Shown piece by piece: positions 60,501-64,000 of a DNA stretch of 64,000 nt. The translations under genes were made by a program, and so were the position numbers. The notes under the pieces were generated by a model. It saw only the letters and a list, made by a program, of their open reading frames with translations. It made no database searches and was not told the DNA's origin. The stretch comes from Paenibacillus whitsoniae. Lineage in GTDB: Bacteria > Bacillota > Bacilli > Paenibacillales > NBRC-103111. Where the stretch lies: the NCBI RefSeq assembly GCF_003955665.1, contig NZ_RXHU01000075.1, positions 1 to 64,000 of the forward strand, given 5' to 3'. How positions within the stretch are numbered: the stretch's first letter is position 1; every line of letters begins with the position of its first letter.

Positions 60501-63500
60501 AAAATCTGTCGCAGGGCGCGTGAAGCCTAACGAAGCGTCGCTACCTGGTTTGACAATGTCATCCGAAGAGCCTCTGACATAAATATTTTTAGCTGTCACA
60601 TAGCTGCTTTGCATGTAGTCAAATACGTCCCTTGCACTGCCGCTAGCATCCTTGCCGTAGTAAAAGTCATGCGTATTGATATGATCCGTACCGGTCGCAA
60701 GCATAGCAAAGTGGCCTGCCCGATCTACTCTGAGCATATTGCTAATGTCTCTTTGCTTGACCTCGTTGCTGCCATCCGGATCAATGCTTTGTATATAATA
60801 AGGTTCATCCGTCGCTGGAGAATTCGTCTCCTCATACCAGAGATCAAGCCCGTTATCCAAACCGCCAAACTCGAAATTCGTACACAGCTTGACCGTGACC
60901 ATCTTATCGCTGCGATTATTCGCAGCATTGTCCATGACGCCATCACTGGTTGAAATGTTGCCATTTCCTGTAATACGACCGTTGCCGATAATTTTGATGT
61001 TATCCAATCTTTCGCCGAAGAACATCGCATTCCTAAAATAGTGGTGGCCGACATCTTGCTTCGTCAAGTAATTCTCAGGATCCTTGTAAGGCCCAGTCGA
61101 TGTAGCCGATGTGCCCGAACGATAGCCTTTGTCGGAGAAATACGTCGTCTCAGGCGCGTCTCCACCCTTCAAGGCTGAAATTGTCGCATCGCTGTTGACG
61201 TACAGATACACATTGCTTTGAAGATGAACCGTTCTCACATTAAAGGTACCGCCGGTAAACAACAGGGTGCCCCCGCCCAATGAGTTCAGATAAATAATCG
61301 CATCATTGATCGCATCCGTGTCATCAGCTGTGCCGTTGCCTTTGGCTCCCATTAATTTAGCGTCCAGTTTGCCGGTATAGAACTTGGCAATGTTGGAGTC
61401 GCCTGCGTTCTCTCCGCCAACTACTGCAAGTTTGAAGTAGTATTCGGTATTCGGCGTAAGACCGGTCAGCGTAATATTTTCTTGCGCCCCAGAGCTGATG
61501 CTTACATTCCTGGTCGTCCAGGTCGCTCCTTTATCCGTCGATTGCAGAAGCGTAATCGAAGACGCGTGCTTGGCCGGACTCCACGTGAAGGTTGCCTTCG
61601 TATACGTATCGCTCGTTTCCTTATACGTCAGACTCTTATCCAGAACCCGGCTAAAGTCGCTGATCGTTTCGACCGCCTGAAGATTGACAGCCACCCACGG
61701 ACTCGTTAAGACTTCCGGTTCTGCTGTTGTGTAGGCAGCTTCGAATGTATAGCTGCCCAGGCTTGCGGACAAGCCTTCAAACGTAAGTTCGAGATCGGCG
61801 CCATTGGCCGGTCTGAAATCGAGACCGCTCAAGGTGAGCAATTGGCTGCCATCGCTGTTGTTCACAAGATCGACAGTGCCCACTTTCTGGAATCGATAAC
61901 CGTCCCCAGTTCTGCCGATGGACTGGGTTTCGAGACCCGACAATTTCACTTTGCCTCTGCCGATGACATTGACCCAGGTGTTGTCCATCGTTACGTTAAT
62001 GCCCTTAGGGATTTTAAGCGCAACTGTTGTTGCAGGACTTCTCAGCCCGGAAAAGAAGTTCAAAGTCACGTCTTTCGGCGTATTGGCTGTAATTTGCCCG
62101 ACAGGCAGCTCTAATTTTCCTCTTAATGCGCCCTTCGCAAAATTGATCGTATAATCGCGTGTGGCTCCGCCGGCGCTAACGGTCAGCACGTCGCCTTGTG
62201 CAAGCGCAGAGGAAGACGTTTTGGAACCGGAAGTGCCCTTAACCGTATACGTCTGCGGCACGTCGGTAGCCGACGTAAGCTGATCGAGCATCTCGCCTAC
62301 TGTGTTCAATGTCATCGTAGTGAGACCTGCGCCTTCTGCCGTATCTACGGTGTAGATATAAGTATTGCCTGTTGCAATGGTCAAGGAATTAGCGGAAATG
62401 TCGCTAATGTAGTTATAATTCATATCTTTTAGCCGGATTCCCGTTCCGTCGACAATGACACTCTTCGCCGGCACCGTGACGGAAAGGCTGCTTGTACTTG
62501 CCTTGCTGCCGTCAGACGTTCGCGTAACTTCCAGTACAAGATTGACCACAGTTGCTGATGTTGGGGGTACGATCGTGCCGTTCAAGGCGATAACTCCCGT
62601 AACACTTGAAGATTTGATCGCAACCGTAAAGCCTGCCGGCACGCTTGGCAATGTCAACGAAACTGCATTTTGCACTGGCGCAGTGATGGATGTGATCGCT
62701 CCCGCCACTTGGGCGGCCGTTTGTCCGGACTGCGGCGGTTGATCCCCACCGGATGATCCTCCGGACGAACCACCGGATGAACCTCCTGACGACGGTGGTT
62801 TGACATCCGTCTTAACTCCATCCGAAACCGTTACGTGTACAGGCTGAGGTTCCATTGTAACGCCATCCGCATTGATGACAGCGTTTTCGATATGCCCTGA
62901 GCCCTTCACTGCTACCTGCGCATTGGCTGTAAAATTAGTCACATTCGCCTTATCGTTCATGGAGACAGAAGTCCCTGCTGCCGATGGTTGGACTTTCATA
63001 TTTTCCACCGTTCCGCCGGTTAACGCTATGGCGGCAGGGGACAGAACATTCAGCTCACGAACACTGCCTGAGCTGATCTTAACCTCGGAGCCAACAGCAG
63101 ACTTCTGGATCGTGATGGCATCTACAGAACCATCCGTGACTTGAACCGTTACCCCAGGCGCTTCGACGGAGATGGAGCTAAAGTGTCCATCCAGCGTGAT
63201 GTCCTGGCCTGCTGCAATCGTCCCTGCAACCTGCACATCACCAAAACCGCTGCCTGTCAGGCTACCTGTTTCCAGCAAAGCGCCCGATTGAAGTTGAACC
63301 TTCGGAATGCTGGAATCTCCTTGCATGACAATCCTGACTTTGCCGTCCTCCTTGAGAACCAAGAGTTGTCCCTGCAAGGTTGAGCTATTGATGACTATAC
63401 TATGCTCGCCACCACCGCGTACAATCGTACGACCACGGACTTGTACATGATCCAGAGAGATATTCCCGTCCCCTACTCCCTGCGTGATGTAGAGGTCGCC

Positions 63501-64000
63501 GGCGATGGTCATGTTTTTCAGGTTTACATCCCTGGTATTGATCACCACATTGGATTGAATATTTCCTGTATACGTACCCGCTTCATTTTTCAACTCCCCG
63601 GTGATACCGTCCAGCATTTTAACAAACTCTGCTCGCGTAACCGATGATTGCGGAGCGAACATGCCATCCATCCGCCCAGTTACGTAACCGTTTTCAAATA
63701 AAGCGCTAACGGCTTGCTTACTCCACTCAGCAACTGCACTTGCATCCCCAAATTGCTCGAAGGCTTTCGGATTGCGCGTCTGCAAATCAAACGCCCGAAA
63801 CAGTACGACTGCCGCCTCTTGACGGCTAATTGGCGCACCGGGTCTGAACTGACCCTCGGCGTCGCCGGTAACAATACCGGCTGCTGCCGCTTTGGCAACC
63901 GCATCAGCATACCAGGATCCTTGTGAAACATCTGCAAATGCACCGGACTTCAGGCTTGAATAGCCAAATACCCGAGTAATGAGCGATATGAACTCAGCCC
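57567..64000 (-). CDS. Giant SLH-anchored protein with GH28-like beta-helix (5' end outside window)
   Basis: Partial: the frame stays open to 64000, and the true start and signal peptide lie beyond. 2143 residues are visible. Three N-terminal SLH repeats begin with the cut-off RAEFISLITRVFGY, then FADVSQGSWYADAV and TGRMDGMFAPQSSVTRAEF (to about 137). A repetitive beta-helical region follows (143-387), a Gly/Ser linker (393-420), beta domains, FN3 (about 773-870) and a GH28-like right-handed helix (about 873-1500) starting TDAINDAIIYLNSLGGGTLL with SSDDIVKPGSDA. Four modules of about 90 residues and two CBM6/35-like domains (about 1578-1712 and 2004-2143) complete it. The Asp pair of GH28 is seen, but the GHG and RIK motifs are not, so pectinase activity is uncertain. 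Confidence 0.82.
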   Translation of the reverse strand, partial: AEFISLITRVFGYSSLKSGAFADVSQGSWYADAVAKAAAAGIVTGDAEGQFRPGAPISRQEAAVVLFRAFDLQTRNPKAFEQFGDASAVAEWSKQAVSALFENGYVTGRMDGMFAPQSSVTRAEFVKMLDGITGELKNEAGTYTGNIQSNVVINTRDVNLKNMTIAGDLYITQGVGDGNISLDHVQVRGRTIVRGGGEHSIVINSSTLQGQLLVLKEDGKVRIVMQGDSSIPKVQLQSGALLETGSLTGSGFGDVQVAGTIAAGQDITLDGHFSSISVEAPGVTVQVTDGSVDAITIQKSAVGSEVKISSGSVRELNVLSPAAIALTGGTVENMKVQPSAAGTSVSMNDKANVTNFTANAQVAVKGSGHIENAVINADGVTMEPQPVHVTVSDGVKTDVKPPSSGGSSGGSSGGSSGGDQPPQSGQTAAQVAGAITSITAPVQNAVSLTLPSVPAGFTVAIKSSSVTGVIALNGTIVPPTSATVVNLVLEVTRTSDGSKASTSSLSVTVPAKSVIVDGTGIRLKDMNYNYISDISANSLTIATGNTYIYTVDTAEGAGLTTMTLNTVGEMLDQLTSATDVPQTYTVKGTSGSKTSSSALAQGDVLTVSAGGATRDYTINFAKGALRGKLELPVGQITANTPKDVTLNFFSGLRSPATTVALKIPKGINVTMDNTWVNVIGRGKVKLSGLETQSIGRTGDGYRFQKVGTVDLVNNSDGSQLLTLSGLDFRPANGADLELTFEGLSASLGSYTFEAAYTTAEPEVLTSPWVAVNLQAVETISDFSRVLDKSLTYKETSDTYTKATFTWSPAKHASSITLLQSTDKGATWTTRNVSISSGAQENITLTGLTPNTEYYFKLAVVGGENAGDSNIAKFYTGKLDAKLMGAKGNGTADDTDAINDAIIYLNSLGGGTLLFTGGTFNVRTVHLQSNVYLYVNSDATISALKGGDAPETTYFSDKGYRSGTSATSTGPYKDPENYLTKQDVGHHYFRNAMFFGERLDNIKIIGNGRITGNGNISTSDGVMDNAANNRSDKMVTVKLCTNFEFGGLDNGLDLWYEETNSPATDEPYYIQSIDPDGSNEVKQRDISNMLRVDRAGHFAMLATGTDHINTHDFYYGKDASGSARDVFDYMQSSYVTAKNIYVRGSSDDIVKPGSDASLGFTRPATDFWVRNIIGDTNCNLFQIGSETVDDIKNAYVDNIYVLAGNKAGFSISTNDGAHVENIYLNYGMTGTVHHKAQMRRTRAPFFISISNRGRTIGGNATRMKWMENGVQRDELLSTNVNIGQVKNIYIKDVNIEQVYQGSSYSDPTKRWKSYSGAANTKATPIIAGYKVGDGGPVLPDGRNIGYIENLNFENVDVLVKGGNSFADTLLSPPELGVGKYNIGDIGEQPSYGFWAKHVKGLTFKNVNMNFEQNDDRYAIVLDDVSNATLDGMKMVAGTGNPNVLQLRGSSHVTVTNSAYYSNTWGNALTPLANLNDVTVTGKQTYPNPTIVNLKNTDIQLKASGHANLTALDSTLSTITAALGSVVSDIVSQVESTNATNQSYAVTDASHAPKVSGQLVTGDVLVVTSEDGTTTKSYAILVPNVITAEAEDQKDTAVKSAGVTLSTSTTNGSAYLQTNAVAIGDYVELTINVPVAGTYDLSYQYKTATSGRATAQVSLDGTNIGSPTSQLGATANVFVPVDLGNVTLSAGNHAVRFTATVGGSIVIDYVRLTGEASTPPAPSTNTNIQLSASHPNVTAVDNSAKTVNVPSGATVAHITSQVASTDGSSQVYSVTDAGHVDKSSGALVTGDILVVKAADGTTTAQYTISVAAAVTSSNTGIQPAASHANVAAVDVAALRVGVTDVTTTVAQLTAQVAATDGSLQTYTVTNASGVTQSGTQVLATNVYNLVVKAEDGTTTASYKVYVGALAANAFIQPKSSGHTDVFAVYNAELSIIARTGITAANLLAQLESVDATHQTYSVIDAVYSTGFLTGNAVVYSGDQVKVTAQDGTTSLTYTIKLVDVIYDIDPVGTYTLSASPPTSRSTATDDNTGKYIRNGAMSGTHLQYTFAKDQYIQFAVTVPSDGNYEVLFGFKKNTGRATFETSVDGTNLAAVNELLVNSEVQGMYSSTLGTVSLTAGSHVIKFAVPTTTGTASFDFIAFLKK

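Overview
The window looks like a chromosomal segment of a Paenibacillus-type Bacillota bacterium. The grounds are S-layer-homology (SLH) anchored giant secreted proteins, YesM/YesN-type two-component systems, LplA/YtcQ-type lipoproteins, strong Gram-positive ribosome binding sites and catabolite-response (cre)-like sites. Every gene I can support lies on the minus strand, so transcription runs from high to low coordinates. No rRNA, tRNA, transposase, phage gene or CRISPR array was seen.

Layout by region (low to high coordinates). 0-4.6 kb: a sugar ABC importer (two permeases, then the binding lipoprotein) with its AraC-type regulator downstream. 4.6-8.2 kb: a GT4 glycosyltransferase, a CpsB/YwqE-type PHP tyrosine phosphatase, a glycine-rich repeat protein and two overlapping small membrane proteins. 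8.3-10.2 kb: PrkA. 10.3-19.8 kb: beta-propeller glycosidase, Gfo/Idh/MocA oxidoreductase and GH31 enzyme, then a response regulator, histidine kinase and GH95 enzyme. 19.9-25.2 kb: a YtcQ-YteP-YtcP-like importer with two tandem binding proteins. 25.2-26.1 kb: gene-free DNA made of short repeats. 26.1-35.6 kb: a catabolic operon with a GH4 enzyme (probable alpha-galacturonidase), MATE transporter, GH36 alpha-galactosidase, cupin, second GH36-like enzyme, aldo/keto reductase and uronate-isomerase-like enzyme. 35.8-50.4 kb: four secreted proteins carrying five copies of one polysaccharide-lyase-like domain, two of them SLH-anchored giants. 50.6-57.4 kb: a third sugar importer co-directional with a second kinase/regulator pair. 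57.6-64.0 kb: the 3' part of another SLH-anchored giant with a GH28-like beta-helix.

Taken together the window reads as a locus for a uronate- and galactose-containing plant polysaccharide, possibly pectic (rhamnogalacturonan-like). In this model, surface-bound and secreted lyases cut the polymer, ABC importers take up the oligosaccharides, and cytoplasmic GH4, GH36, GH31, GH95 and GH43-like enzymes, the oxidoreductases and the uronate-isomerase-like enzyme break them down. None of the three importers has an ATPase gene here, as expected if a shared MsmX-type ATPase serves them.

The strongest unexpected signal is regulatory. Eight promoters from 19.8 to 50.6 kb carry the same bipartite box: two half-sites whose starts are exactly 20 bases apart, followed 35-36 bases later by the -10 hexamer, with no good -35. 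They control the glycosidases, both binding proteins, the permeases, the GH4 operon, both small lyases and the giant lyase. They define a regulon of an AraC-fold activator, most likely one of the two YesN-type response regulators. Several of these promoters also have a cre-like site just downstream of the -10.
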